This document shows positions 1 through 11,693 of a stretch of DNA of 64,000 nt, one piece after another (position 1 is the stretch's first letter; each line of letters begins with the position of its first letter). The translations under genes and the position numbers were made by a program. The notes below the pieces were generated by a model. The model was given only the letters and a program-made list of their open reading frames with translations, was not told the origin of the DNA and ran no database searches. This stretch comes from Tretioscincus oriximinensis (Eukaryota > Chordata > Lepidosauria > Squamata > Gymnophthalmidae), in assembly GCA_022410635.1 (NCBI GenBank), contig JAJVDF010000236.1:281189-345188 (forward strand), read 5' to 3'.

Positions 1-905
1 GGGGGGGGGGGGGGGTGAGATCCTGCATGATGGCAGAAGCTTGTCAGTGTCACCTGAGTGCAGGTTTGCTCCTGGGCATCCAGATCGTTTATGAATATGC
101 TGAAAAGCAAGGGTCCCAGTACAGACCCCTGGGGCACCCCACTTCTTACCTCTTTCCACTCAGAGAACTGTCCATTTATTACTTCTCTCTATCTTTTAGC
201 CAGTTTCCAATCCAGGACAAAATCTGTCCTCTTATACCATGAGTATGGAGCTTGAACATAAGAACATNAGAAGAGCCATNCTGGATCAGGCCACAGCCCA
301 TCGAGTCCAGCATTCTNTGTCACACAGAGGCCCACCAGATGCACCTGGGCAGTCCGAACAGAGGAAAGCAAAATATGCTGCTCCTGTTCGTGACTCCCTG
401 CAAATGGTATTTCAGGGGTCCTGCCTGTTGCTCCATCCCAGAGGCGACGTCCAGACAACTATCCTAGTATCCATTTATACCCTTAGTGTCCATAAACCTG
501 TCTAGTCCTGTCTTGAGCTTTTTTAGGAGCCTCTGGTGAGGGACTTTATCAAAAGCCTTCTGGGAATCTAGATGGACAATATCAACAGGATCCCCTTTAC
601 CTACGTGTTTGCTAACAGCCTCAAAGAATTCTAGCAAGTTAGTAAGACATGATTTACCTTTGCAATCTCCATGTCCTCCTTGAGTATCCCCTTTTTGTCC
701 ATTGCTGTCNAGTGTTCCGACTGCTTTCCTGGTATGATTCTTATTTCTGAAGTAGTTGAAAAAGTCATTATTTCTTTTAATATTCTTTGCAATGTGCTCT
801 TCGCATCCCTGACTATCACCTTGCATTTGGTTTGCCACAGTTTGTGCTCCCTTCTGTTCTCCTCACTAGGATAAGCCTTCCACTTTTTAAATGAGTTTCT
901 CTACA
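1..905 (-). mobile_element. CR1 LINE fragment, reverse-transcriptase region, antisense
   Basis: Read on the minus strand this matches the CR1 reverse-transcriptase region seen in better copies at 20.4-22.5 and 25.4-26.8 kb, including the stretch for NLLEFF and the QKAFDKVPHQRLLKKL block near 530-620. The copy is broken by stops and frameshifts and has lost its 5' end. It is split at 254-520 by a second CR1 3' end. A dead retrotransposon piece with no host gene function visible. Confidence 0.85.
254..520 (-). mobile_element. CR1 3'-end insertion nested in another CR1
   Basis: A 5'-truncated CR1 3' end, antisense, carrying the family's terminal block (translated [10 protein letters not shown] upstream, then the tail ending near the AGAACATAAG motif). 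It interrupts the older CR1 exactly between a TATGGAGCTT stretch and the continuation TTTTTTAGGAG. The six bases GAGCTT occur on both sides (248-253 and 515-520) and read as a short target-site duplication. Confidence 0.8.
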
Positions 906-915
906 TTCTAATTAC

Positions 916-1758
916 ATGTTGGAACCAACGACGTTGGAAAAGCCAAGCGGGGAGTCCTGGAAGCCAAATTTAGGTTGCTAGGTAGAAGATTGAAATCCAG
1001 GACCCCCAAGGTAGCATTTTCTGAAATGCTACCTGTTCCACGTGCAGGACCAGCCAGGCAAGCAGAGATTAAAAGCTTCAATCCGTGGACGAGGCTGTGG
1101 TGTCGTGAGGAAGGATTTAGATTTGTCAGGAACTGGGGGACATTTTGGGACAGACCATACCTGTACAAAAGGGACGGGTTGCACTTGAACCAAGATGGAA
1201 CCAGACTGCTGGCACTTAATATTAAAAAGGTTGCAGAGCAGCTTTTAAACTGATATCTGGGGGAAAGCCGACAGGAGCTGGGCAGCATCCGGTTCGAGAT
1301 AGTGTAAATGTAAATGCAATTGCTGAGGAACAGAATTATGCAGATAATATAGTATCGGAAGGAGAACCTGGATGTAGTATTCAAGTAAAAAGCTGTAATG
1401 CACAAACTGTGGTTTCTCACAAATTTATAGGGCATAACTTGCACCGGAGAAGGGCATATAAATGCCTGTATGCAAATGCCAGAAGCCTCCGAGCAAAAAT
1501 AGGGGAGTTGGAATGCTTAGTGATTGACAATAATGTCGATATNATTGGCATAACTGAAACCTGGTGGACAGAAGAAAACCAATGGGATACAGTAATCCCA
1601 GGTTACAAACTATACAGAAAAGATAGGAAAGGGAGACCTGGTGGTGGTGTAGCTTTGTATGTTAAAGAAGAGGTTGAATCCTACGAATTGGAATTTCCAG
1701 GTAAAACAGACCCANCCACAGAAGCGCTATGGATAGCATTATCAGGTCAGAAAACAAG
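916..1758 (+). mobile_element. CR1 LINE 5' half: ORF1 esterase end and ORF2 endonuclease start
   Basis: The first part encodes the C-terminal end of CR1 ORF1. It shows two SGNH-esterase signatures, GTND at 921-932 and DGLHLN at 1173-1190, and ends in a stop at 1251-1253. ORF2 resumes near 1409 with the apurinic-type endonuclease block (NARSLRAK, then GITETWW). CR1 ORF1 proteins are known to carry such an esterase domain. The element is cut at 1758 by an L1 insertion and continues at 5072. No 5' UTR promoter is recognisable. Confidence 0.85.
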
Positions 1759-4700
1759 TCAGGTCCAATATGGCTATCAGATCATGCATCAGTGTTAGCA
1801 AAGTTTGTGAAAGAGGAAACCCCAAATACTAAATTGTGGAGATATAATCCAGAAATATTAGAAGAGGCATTTGTAATGGATAGTATAAAAGAGGAAATTC
1901 TACAATTTTTTCAAAGAAACAGACAACCACCTATGAATGAATCTATAATATGGGATGCATTCAAAGCTACAATAAGAGGAGTATGTCCTCAACACGAAAT
2001 ACGCAAGAGAAGACAGAGAGGAAATTATAGGAAGGATTTGATTATACAAATTGAACAACTACAACAGGATTTTAAAACTACAAAGTTAAGGAGATATAAA
2101 ATTGAATTGGATAAAAAAAGAAAACAACTGGAAACACTGGATGGAACTCAATTGATTAATAAATGTATGTACAGCTGGAATATCCACCAGACCTGGGATG
2201 TACTAAGTGTAAAAAGAATGGCAAAAATATTAAAGGATGCAAAATTAAAAGGATAAATGAATTACAAGATGCTAATGGAAATAAAAAAATAAAAGATAAG
2301 GAGATAAGACACATTCTGGCAACATTTTACACACATTTAGACAGAGAAAGGGAAGTACAAGAGGAGAACATAATAATAGACAAAATGATAAATGAACAAG
2401 ATAGAAACTTATTAAATGCACCAATTACAAATGCTGAGATAGAGCAAGCAATAAATGCATTGAAAGTGGGGAAATCACCTGGCCCAGATGGATTCACTGC
2501 AGTCTTTTATAAAACATTTAAACAGGAAATTATACCAAATTTAGAAATCCTCTTTAATAAGGTACTTTCAATACAGGATATACCAGGCACATGGAAAGAA
2601 ACAGAGATTATCCCTATCTGGAAATCAGGAAAGCCAAAAGAAAGTGTGGAATCATATAGACCCATCTCATTAGCAAATGTGGATTATAAAATTTTTGCAA
2701 AGATATTGACTATGAGATTGGAAAAGCTGATTCCAAATTTGATTGAAGAAGACCAATATGGATTTATTAAAGGTAGGAAGATTGAGGACCCAATAAGAAA
2801 CGCGGTTAATGTTCTTAACCATGCTAAGCTCCATAAGAGGAAAGTAGCTTTGATAAAATTAGATGTTTACAAAGCTTTTGATTCAGTAAACCATCAATAC
2901 ATAATGAAAATTTGTGATAAGATAGGGTGTGGAGTAAACTTCACGAGAACCATTGGAAATTTATAGAGTGAGAATAGAGTCTCTGAATTTGTCCAGATTA
3001 GAAATGGAGTAAAACAAGGATGCCCATTGTCCTCATTAATTTTTTTAATGGCAATAGAACCCTTAGCAAACATGATCAGAAATAATAATAATATTAAAGG
3101 TTATAAATATGGGAGGGACCAATTAAAAATTAATTTATATGCGGATGATGCCCTAGTAATCACAGAAGATCCAATTAATACACTACCCAATTTAATTACT
3201 GATATAAGTGATTTTGAGAAAATTTCAGGCCTAAAAATAAATATAGAAAAATCTGAAATTCTGATGATGAATATAACTGCAAGAGAAAAACAAATCATAG
3301 GTCAAATAACTGGACTAGGAACTGCTCAAAAATCTATAAAATACTTAGGAGTTAAAATAACAAAAAATCCAGAAAAGATGATTAAGGCAAATTATAAAAT
3401 ATTATGGAAGAAAATTAAGAAGAAATTAAGTACTTGGCCTACCAATAGATGGCCATTAATATCTAAGGTAAGAGGTTATAAAATGATGATCCTTCCCAAA
3501 TTCCTATATTTTTTTTCAAACTATACCTGGACAAATACCATTGAATATGTTCAGAGAATGGGAAAGGGAGATAAAGAAATGGGCTTTGCAAGATAGTACA
3601 AGGAGAATTCCTAAGAGGACTTTCTTCTCAAATCAGGATCAACTAGGTTGGGGAATCCCCTGTTTACAAACATATTGGGAGACATTTCAGTTCTGGAAAG
3701 CAGTAGAGTTGGAGCACAGAGGAGAATATAAGGTAGTGAATACGGAATTAAGATTAAATGAAATGGTAAATTCTACGATTATGATAGAGAATATTTCAAG
3801 ACAACAAAAAAATAAATGGTTACCACCATTGACAGCAACATGGAAAGTATGGCGTCAGGTTCAAAGAAAATTTAAAATGGATTGTTATAAAACGGCCTCT
3901 TTAAAGATTATTAACAACAAAGGAGAAGAAAATTTAGCAAAATATATACAGATGTTGAAAAGTAAAGGAATAAGAACTATTCAGGATTTATATGATGATA
4001 GAGGAGTACCATGGACGATAGAGAGGTTAAGAGAGATGAGAGAAACACCATTACAATGGATAACAGAAGCTGCAATATATAATTTTATAAATAAACCATT
4101 AATAATACAAAAAATTAGAGAGGCACCATCAGAATATGAAAAATTAATATATAGAAAATTACAAGGTGAAAAATCATTAGTAGGAATATTATATAGATTA
4201 ATAAACAAAGACAGATATAAAAATTATGAAAGCATAAAACAAAGGTGGACGCAGGACTTAGACATGAATGATGAAAATTGGGAAGGGTGGAGAAATGAAT
4301 TCCTTTTAATTAAATATAACAAATTTAGAGAAGTGGAACTGAAATTAATGACAAAGTGGTACAGAACTCCTAGTCAATTATCACATATGCTTAATATACC
4401 ATCATTGTGTTGGCATTGTGGTACAGATATAGGGACTTACATGCATATGTGGTTTGATTGCAGAGAAGTAAAGAAGTATTGGGAACTTACAAATATACTC
4501 CAGGTAAATATCCCTGTGGTGAAGGAGGTCCTTATAGGAAATAAGAATTTAAGACAATTAGGGTGGGATAAGGCATATATACTTAAGCAAGGGATAAGGG
4601 CAGCTCATATTCAGATAGCAAGAGGATGGAAAGACAAACATAAATGGACCCAGGAAGCCTGGTATGATTATATGGCAGAAATTGTACTCTTTGATTTTTT

Positions 4701-5057
4701 AAGGGAAAGAAGGCTAAAAAGATTGGGAATTGTATCCCATACAATATGGAATATAAAGTGAAGGGCCTTCATTTCCTATGTGATATTTCATAAGATGTAT
4801 TCACCCACGTCATTTACAATATATTGGATTTTGGATTTGAAAAGATTTACTTAAGACTGAGTTGGATATCCTCAAGTGGGGGGGGGGGGAGGGGGAGCAC
4901 TTTTTGGTGAGGTGGAGGTTTCATTTTTATTGTATGACATGTATTGAGAAATGGTTGATTTCAACATATATATATGTGTATTTTATATGTGTGTATTTTA
5001 TAATGTCATACTTTATATATATCAATAAAAAATATAATTAATAGTAAAAAAAAAAAG
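1759..5057 (+). mobile_element. 5'-truncated L1 retrotransposon (ORF2)
   Basis: AT-rich L1 ORF2 in three broken frames. It begins inside the endonuclease domain at the SDHA motif, continues with the reverse transcriptase (KSPGPDGF near 2470, RQGCPLS-type block near 3015, YADD at 3138-3149) and ends with the C-terminal zinc knuckle C-x2-C-x7-H-x4-C near 4409-4450. The ORF2 stop is at 4759-4761. The 3' UTR ends in AATAAAAAATA and an A tract at 5046-5056. Frameshifts near 2160-2260 and 3560-3600 and a stop at 2964-2966 show it is inactive. Target duplications flank it. Confidence 0.92.
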
Positions 5058-5071
5058 GGTCAGAAAACAAG
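5058..5071. repeat. 14-bp target-site duplication of the L1 (second copy)
   Basis: GGTCAGAAAACAAG is found here directly after the L1 A tract and again at 1745-1758 directly before the L1 sequence. This is the expected product of target-primed reverse transcription, and it fixes both L1 boundaries. Confidence 0.93.
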
Positions 5072-5608
5072 CCTAATATTGGGAGTATGCTACCGGCCTC
5101 CTAAACAAACACCTGAAAGCGATACTCATTTGGAACATGAGGTCATTGAAGCTTGCAAAAAGGGAAGAGTAGTAATAATGGGAGACTTCAACTATTCACA
5201 CATTGATTAGGCAAACTCTTGGTCAACTCATGAAAAAGAAATAAAATTCTTAGGCATGCTAACTGATTGCTTCCTAGAGCAGGGGTTTTTAGAACCAACC
5301 AGGGGAAAGGGAATCCTGGATTTAGTCCTAATGAACAGGACCTGATACAAGATGTGACTGTAACTGATCCCATAGGAAACAGTGACCACAATACGATAAC
5401 ATTCAACCTAAATATGGACAGAAAATTGTCAAGCAGTTCTAACATGGAAACTTTCACAGAGGAAATTTTCCCAAAATGAGGAAAATGGTAAAAAATAAAA
5501 TAAAAGGGAAAGTGATAAAAGTCCAGTCCCTTCAAAAAGCGTGGAAATTGTTTGTAAATACAATATTGGAAGCTCAAATAANATGCATTCCCAAGAGAAG
5601 AAAGGGTT
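5072..5608 (+). mobile_element. CR1 LINE continuation after the L1 insertion
   Basis: Continues the element of 916-1758. The endonuclease motifs CYRPPK and MGDFN follow at once, then a conserved stretch ending KCIPKRRKG at 5608. Several in-frame stops are present (for example in the SHID-stop-ANSW region near 5205). The element ends abruptly at a junction with an oppositely oriented CR1 piece. Confidence 0.85.
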
Positions 5609-6160
5609 CACTAAGCATTCCAACTCCACTATTTTTGCTCGGCTTCTGGTATTTGCATACAGGCATTTATAGGCCCTTTTCTGGTGCAAGTCTGGCCCTG
5701 TATATTTGAGAAAAACTACAGTTTGTTCATTACAGTTTTTACTTTGCTACTACTACTGGGTTCCCCCTCTGATACTATATTATCTGCATAATTCTGTCCT
5801 CAGCAATTGCGTTTACATTTACACTATCTTGAACTGGATGCTGCCCAGCTCCTGTCGGCTTCCCCCCAGATATCAGTTTAAAAGCTGCTCTGGAACCTTC
5901 TTAACATTAAGTGCCAGCAGTCTGGTTCCATCTTGATTCAAGTGCAACCCATCCCTTTTGTACAGGTGTGGCCTGTCCCCAAATGTCCCCCAGTTCCTGA
6001 CAAATCTAAATCTCTCCTCATGACACCACAGCCTTATCCACACATTGAAGCTTCTAATCTCTGCCTGCCTGGCTGGTCCTGCGCGTGGAACATGCAGCAT
6101 TTCAGAAATTTCTTTCACACCCTGTTTGGCCCCAAGAGGCAGATCCTCCTTCCACACAGG
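5609..6160 (-). mobile_element. CR1 LINE 5' fragment in inverted orientation
   Basis: The minus strand encodes the same region as 916-1500: the ORF1 esterase end with DGLHLN and KKVPEQLLN, then the start of ORF2 (KCLYANTRS). With the forward copy it forms an inverted repeat of roughly 0.55 kb separated by about 4.1 kb. It could be two independent insertions or an inversion within one locus. Confidence 0.82.
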
Positions 6161-6889
6161 AAATGCAGTGCCTCTGAAACTCCCAACCCTCAGTTTGACA
6201 GCTCTTGTTGTCCTGCGTTCCCTGTGCCCCTGCTGACTGGCACAGAGAGCGGCTCCTGCGGCAGTGCCAGCTCTCTTTGAGAATGCCAGCGGTGGGCCCT
6301 ACAGAGTTTGTCTCTGCGCCTGACAGGCTGAGCTAAGGAGGCGTCCCCGGCACTCCCCCACCCACCACCTTCCTGCTCTTGGCCTGTGGGAGGCTGCCTG
6401 CCCATCCCACTTCCGATAGTTAATTGGCACCAGCTGCCAGAACAGCCGGAGGCAGGTGACCCCAGGCCATGATGGAGAAGTTGGGATGAATCACCCAGGG
6501 GGGGGCGGCCGCTCTCCTCTGGCCTCCCACAAGGCCTTGGCAAGGGCCGGGAAGCTGCCCTGGGGCCAGGGGGCTCAGGGGCAGGGCTGCCTGCCCCCTC
6601 TGTTGCCATGCACTGAATGGTCCTTGAAGGAAGAGAAACGGAGGCCGCTTCTCCTCTGAAGCTTCCTTGGCACCATCTGCAGGGACCTGGGCATAGTAGG
6701 AGCTCGGTGGTGGGCACCTCAGGGGCTTCTTGGCTGGCCATAGGCAGGCAGCTTCCGATCCTTCCAGTCCAGAGGCCTTCCTGCCGCCTGCCAAGGAGCC
6801 TCAGTGCAGCCAGGGCTCTTGTAGAGGAAGGAAGAGGCAGGGGCAGCAGTACTATATGCGGCCATGCGGTGGCGCTACTGAGGAAAGTG
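6161..6889. other. GC-rich intergenic stretch, nothing recognised
   Basis: About 730 bases of GC-rich sequence between CR1 pieces. Open frames on both strands are low-complexity and overlap each other. I see no conserved motif, splice pattern or repeat I can name. Confidence 0.5.
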
Positions 6890-7190
6890 CCAAACCATGT
6901 ATCGGGGTGATCTGCTTGTAGAGTATAAGATCATGCATGGGCTGGACAAGAGGAGCAGAGAAACATTTAGGACACAAAGACCAGGGGGCCTTTCTGGGAA
7001 CTGATGAGCAGAAGACCCAGGGGGTCCGTAGTCTGTGGAATTGACTTCCAGAGGAAGAGGTGGTAGTTGGATAAGGCCTGGGTAGATTCAAGACAGGATT
7101 AGACAAATTCATGGAAGACGGGTGTGTCAGTGGCTATTTGGGTGGGAAAACAAGCAGGATTCCTGAAGAACCATGTGCAGGTTGTCAAGC
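6890..7190 (+). mobile_element. CR1 3'-end fragment
   Basis: Contains the standard CR1 3' blocks in order: KIMHG-type stretch near 6925, a TGGAATTGACTTCCAGAGGA block near 7040, a DKFMED-type stretch near 7105, and the CAGGATTCCTGAAG tail. Diverged and 5'-truncated. Confidence 0.75.
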
Positions 7191-7424
7191 ACAGATGAGA
7201 GTTTTGCTCCTTCTTGTGCTTGAGTGGCACACTTCCAAGCAAGGGTGGCATAGGGGCACCACCAGCTTTTCTGGGACTTTATTGAAAACAGGCACGTCAG
7301 TAACAAAGGTTCATCTCCCAGCAGGGAAGGAGCAGAACTGAAACTGAGGAAGGAACCTTGTCTGCCTTTCTTCCATCCATCCATCAAAAGTCACAAGCAG
7401 GAGCTCCTGCTGCCTCCCTTTTCC

Positions 7425-8970
7425 TTATTAGGGGTGGTGCCCCCTCTCCTCAAGAAGCCTTCCCTGGACCCAGAAGAGTTAAACAACTACCGCCCGGTGG
7501 CCAACATCCCCTTCCTGGGCAAGGTACTGGAGAGGGCTGTGGCTGTTCAGCTGCAGGCATGCTTGGAAGAAGCAGATTATCTAGACCCNTTTCAATCTGG
7601 CTTCAGGCCTGGTCATGGCACAGAAACCGCCTTGGTCGCCCCAGCTGATGACTTACTCCGGGAGAGGGATGGGGGCAACGTGACCCTGTTGGTTCTCCTG
7701 GATCTCTCAGCGGCTTTTGATACCATTGACCATGGTGTCCTCCTGGAGAGACTAAGGAGTTTAGGAGTTGGTGGCACTGCATTGCAGTGGTTCTGTTCCT
7801 ATCTCCAAGGCCGCTTCCAGAGATTGGGGGGGGGGGGGAGTCCTGCTCGACCCCCTAGCAGCTCACTTGTGGGGTTCCTCAGGGGTCGATCCTCTCCCCC
7901 ATGCTGTTCAACATCTATATGAAGCCCCTGGGAGAGGTCATCAGGAGATTTGGAGTAAAGTGCCATCAATATGCAGATGACACTCAGCTCTATCTCTCTG
8001 TTCCATCTGAATCAGGAGAGGCGGTTGAAGTGCTTGACAGGTGCCTNGAGGCAGTGATGGGCTGGATGGGGGCCAATAAATTGAAGCTGAATCCAAACAA
8101 GACGGAGGTGCTGTGTGTTGGAGCATCCTGGGTTCGTGAAGTGGGGAGGCACCCTGTCCTTGGTGGGGTAGAATTACCCTATAAGGGACGGGTGCGAAAT
8201 CTTGGGGTGCTTCTGGACTCTGCACTGACACTTGAAAATCAGGTGGAGGCAGTGGCCAGGAGTGCCTACTTCCATTTACGTCTGGTTCGCCAATTACGGC
8301 CACTTCTGAACAGGGATGATCTAGCCACAATAATCCATGCTCTGGTAACTTCCAGATTGGACTACTGTCATGGGCTCTATATGGGGCTGCCCTTGAAAAT
8401 GGTTCGGAAGCTACAGCTGGTGCAGAATGCAGCCGCTAGACTGCTGACAGGGACAGCTGGCCGGACACACATCACACCGGTCTTGAAAGAGCTGCAGTGG
8501 CTGCCCATTCGCTACCGAGCCCAATTCAAGGTTTTGACTTTTGTAAGTTAAAGGCCCTAAATGACTTGGGCCCCAAATATCTAAAGGAACGCCTTCTCCC
8601 ATACCAACCTGCCCGTGCCTTAAGATCTGCAGGAGAGGCCCTCCTGGTTGTACCACCCCTTTCAACAGCCAGTGGAGTGGGAACCCGGGGTAGAGCCTTC
8701 TCAGTGGTTGCCCCTTGTCTTTGGAACAGTCTCCCCCTCGAGGTGCGTCTGTCGTCATCATTGTATTCTTTTAGAAGGTCCTTGAAGACGCACCTGTTTT
8801 GCCTGGCCTTTGGCTGAAGAAATGCCATCTTTATCCCTACTTTTAATATTGTTTTATACTTTTTTATTTTTGTAGTGATGTTTTACTGTTTTTGCCGCCC
8901 TGAGACCTTTGGGTATAGGGCGGGGTATAAGTATAAATAAATAAATAAAATAAATAAATAAAGTGCTATG
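7425..8970 (+). mobile_element. L2-type LINE reverse transcriptase and 3' UTR
   Basis: Encodes a reverse transcriptase of the L2/CR1 group: NYRPVANIPFLGKVLE near 7483, FDTIDH near 7718, a GVPQGS-like block near 7870, YADD at 7970-7981, and the C-terminal RLDYCHGLY and VQNAAARLL blocks. The ORF is broken by a frameshift in a poly-G run near 7828 and by a stop at 8549-8551, and reads on to a stop at 8815-8817. The 3' UTR ends with a GCCGCCCTGAG block and an AAATA-rich tail, as L2-type elements do. Confidence 0.88.
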
Positions 8971-9200
8971 AGATGTGCATGCCAGAATATCTATTTATCT
9001 ATCCATCCATCTGAAGAAGAAGTGATGTTGCCCAGAAAAGTCTCTGCTCTCTCCCTTTTTGGTGTTACTCTAAAATGCTATGAGATCCTCTTGCTAGAAT
9101 ATCTATCTATTTCTGTCTATATCTATCTATCATCTACCTATCCATCCATCCATCCATCCATCCGAAGAAGTAGTGTTGGTTAGTGTTCCTTGTTAGTCTC
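8930..9200. repeat. (AAATA)n tail, (ATCT/ATCC)n microsatellite and diverged reptile repeats
   Basis: 8930-8962 is an AAATA-type tail of the preceding LINE. Two diverged copies of a unit with CTGAAGAAG and GTCTCTaAAGTGC-like motifs follow, separated by ATCT/ATCC tetranucleotide runs near 9100-9165. The same unit appears at 12.35, 13.42-13.65 and 49.4-49.8 kb. Confidence 0.65.
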
Positions 9201-9750
9201 TAAAGTGCTTGCTGGCTCTGAGACCTTTCCAGTCCTTTCTCCTCCTGAAGAGGGGCATCTCGCTACAACTTAGGGGCCTTGGGGGGGGGCTCTCTCCAAT
9301 AGAAACTCCACAGCCCCTGACACACACATGCACTCTACCACTTTCATTCTATCAACAGGTTGGACCAAAGTCAAGGGACAATATGATTCTCTGATACCAA
9401 CAAGCAGGCTACTGACCAAGGACACCCAGACCAGGCGATTCTCTTGATCCTCCTGTCAGGGTCTTCTTGGCCTCTGGTTCCATGGCGAATGATTTTGCCT
9501 CCGGGCCCATTTCTCTCTCAGTCAGATCTCTAGGGACAACATCCCGTCTATCTTTGGGCTGATGTTACCAGGGTGTTCCTACCCAAGAAAAGTCTGCTGC
9601 AGGATTACTTGAGGAAACAGTGGTAGCAAGGAAGTACTTAATCTCCAGTAGTATCTCTGCCATTTGCTAGAAATTATAGGCACTTTTGGACTGCGCCTTG
9701 GATAGGGCCTTTCATCCACATGTCAGAATAAACAATGGCAGATTCACAGC
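9201..9750. other. Intergenic, nothing recognised
   Basis: Unremarkable mixed-composition sequence. No coding frame, splice structure or named repeat could be supported here. Confidence 0.45.
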
Positions 9751-9751
9751 A

Positions 9752-9985
9752 GGCACAAATGGCTCTGTGGGCTAAGTGATGGTCTTCCACCAGAGGCAGC
9801 GTTTCAAAAGGAAGAATTACAAGAAATTGCAATAGACTGTGACTAGATAAATGGGAACCCCATAGCCGGATAGGGGAAAAAGAGTGTGAGCCTTTGGGCA
9901 AAAAATGACCTTCTAAGCTGCTTTAAGTCCCTTCGGGTGAGACAGGCAGAGTGTAAAAACCCCATCCTTCTATTTCAGGCCACGT
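9752..9985 (+). mobile_element. tRNA-headed SINE copy
   Basis: Starts with a tRNA-like head (GGCACAAATGGCTC, an A-box-like stretch) with a degraded B box near 9810. It then has the body shared with other copies (TTACAAGAAATTGCAA near 9827) and a 3' part ending TATAAAA-like at 9955. It is diverged and internally shortened relative to the copy at 36786-37102. Confidence 0.7.
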
Positions 9986-10109
9986 CTTAACCCAACACTT
10001 CTGAAATTGCACCTCTAGCCAATCTGCGCACCTCCCCTGGAGCGCCATGCACGGAAGACGCTCTGGGGAAAGCAGACCTAGCACCAAGGCAGGAGCTGAT
10101 GGGCAGAAG

Positions 10110-10400
10110 AATCAAAGTATTTTTTTCATCCAGAAGAGGTGGTGGTGGCTGGATAGAGCTTGGGTAGCTTTAGGATGGGGTTAGACAAATTCATTGAAGC
10201 CCATGGCTACTAGGATGGATCTCTTGATGGAGCAACAGGCAGGATTCCTGAAACTCCATTTGCAGGCAATGGAGAGCAAGTTTTGCCTTCTGCTTGGGAT
10301 GCCCGGGGGGTAATGGGTGGGCTACTGGGGGAGGCAGAAGGCTGGACTAGATGGGCTATGGGCCTGTTCAGCAGGGCTCCAGTTATGACCTGCTAACCAC
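10110..10400 (+). mobile_element. CR1 3'-end fragment
   Basis: Carries the GATGGGCAGAAGA, GACAAATTCATTGA, ATGGAGCAACAGGCAGGATT and GGCTGGACTAGATGGGCTATG blocks typical of the CR1 3' ends repeated through this window. A short palindrome-forming extension with GTGTAGACTATGGCAGG follows at 10408-10430. Confidence 0.78.
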
Positions 10401-10489
10401 ATGCGAGTGTAGACTATGGCAGGCTCCTTTTTCAGTGGACAAGTAGAAGACCCATCCTGTCTCGAACCGGCATTTCTACATCACCCTGC

Positions 10490-10989
10490 TGTGGGAATCA
10501 GTCATATAGCATATATTAATTGGCATAATATATATTAATATAAAATGAACTTGGAATGACTCTGTGAGCCAAAGTGAGGCCTGTATGGAAATTTTGCAAA
10601 AATCTCTGGTCAACCCAGCCCAGGAGTAAACAAGAGAGGCCAAATCCTCTCTTCCTGCTCCCAAGGCATATCTCATTCATGAAGCCTTGCCAGTCTGAAT
10701 AGATTAAATTGGCACCCGAAGGGAATCAAGGCAAAGGCACAATCTTTGGTTAGCCAGGCTGTGCACCTGGGCTGACCCATCAGCCTGATAGTGGCCTGGA
10801 GGTAAACCATTTAAGATCGTTAAGACCACTTCTCCTCAGGGTTCCAGTAATTAAGTTAATGCATAAGCAATTAAGTGGCTACCAAGGGTCCATCCTGTTT
10901 ACCAACCTTATACCATATTTGGAGTTTCCTGACCAAGCTGCCTTTGATCTCCGTTAGGCATCGAATAACGTGGAAAGCGAATACCCGTT
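10490..10989 (-). repeat. Unclassified LTR-like dispersed repeat, copy A
   Basis: Begins TGTGGGAATCAG and ends ATACCCGTT on the plus strand. It is flanked by ACCCTGC at 10483-10489 and 10990-10996, a likely 7-bp target duplication. Related copies run in the opposite orientation at 17947-18711 and 27345-27895. This copy lacks about 280 bp present in those two, including a TCTTTTATTG (reverse AATAAA) region. Solo LTR or non-autonomous DNA transposon are both possible. Confidence 0.6.
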
Positions 10990-11189
10990 ACCCTGCATGG
11001 ACTTTTCCAGAGTTCACTTTCAGGAAGAGGTTTGTTGCAAACACGGAAACCCCCCAGGGGTCTGTTAGCCTGGTTCTTTGTTTCATCTGGAAAAGTTGCT
11101 CTGTGCTATTTTTGAACAACAGTTTTTTGTTATCTGTTAGTGCTTTGTGCTTGGATTGAGGGGACAAGAGGGTAGTCAGGGAAGAAAGA

Positions 11190-11433
11190 GGAAGAGAACA
11201 GGGTTTTTGTACCCCGCTTTTTTTATCCAAAGGGACTCAAAGCCATTTTTCGGCAGAGGGCTGGTGCTCTGTGGGTTCCTATTAATCCAATTGCCATCTC
11301 TTGCTTTCGAGTAGCCCAGTTGGCTAGAGCTGAGGCCCGTAGGGGTGCCCACCACTCTCCATGGCTGACACAGGGCTTTGAGAACGGGCCTCTCAACTAA
11401 AAGGCCGTTTCTTAACCGCTGCACCACCTGCCC
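11190..11433 (-). mobile_element. tRNA-headed SINE copy
   Basis: Antisense copy. The tRNA-like head lies at 11405-11433, the body contains TTTCGAGTAGCCCAGTTGGCT near 11307, and the 3' end with a GTACCCCGCTTTTT stretch lies at 11209-11225. It shares its layout with the 36.8-kb copy. Confidence 0.75.
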
Positions 11434-11693
11434 AAGAGTGATTTGTGACAGAGTTAGTTACTGGTCAAATTTGCAGGAGGGTCTTGGACAACTTGGACCT
11501 TTGGGAAACAGAGGTTGGAATTAATAAAGGACCTTAGTTCGACTGCCCAAAGCCTCAAAGGATTTGCACCTTAAATTTAGTACTACAATAGTCTTTAAAA
11601 TCATCACGATCCCCATTATTGCAAAGTCCTGCGCATTTATTCCTCCTGCCAGCTGGTGGGGACAAAAGGCTCCCTGCGTCAGAGCAGAAACTG

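Noticed and set aside
1..15. Poly-G run at the window start
   Set aside because: Fifteen Gs at the edge are most likely low-complexity sequence or a base-calling artefact. No function is inferred.
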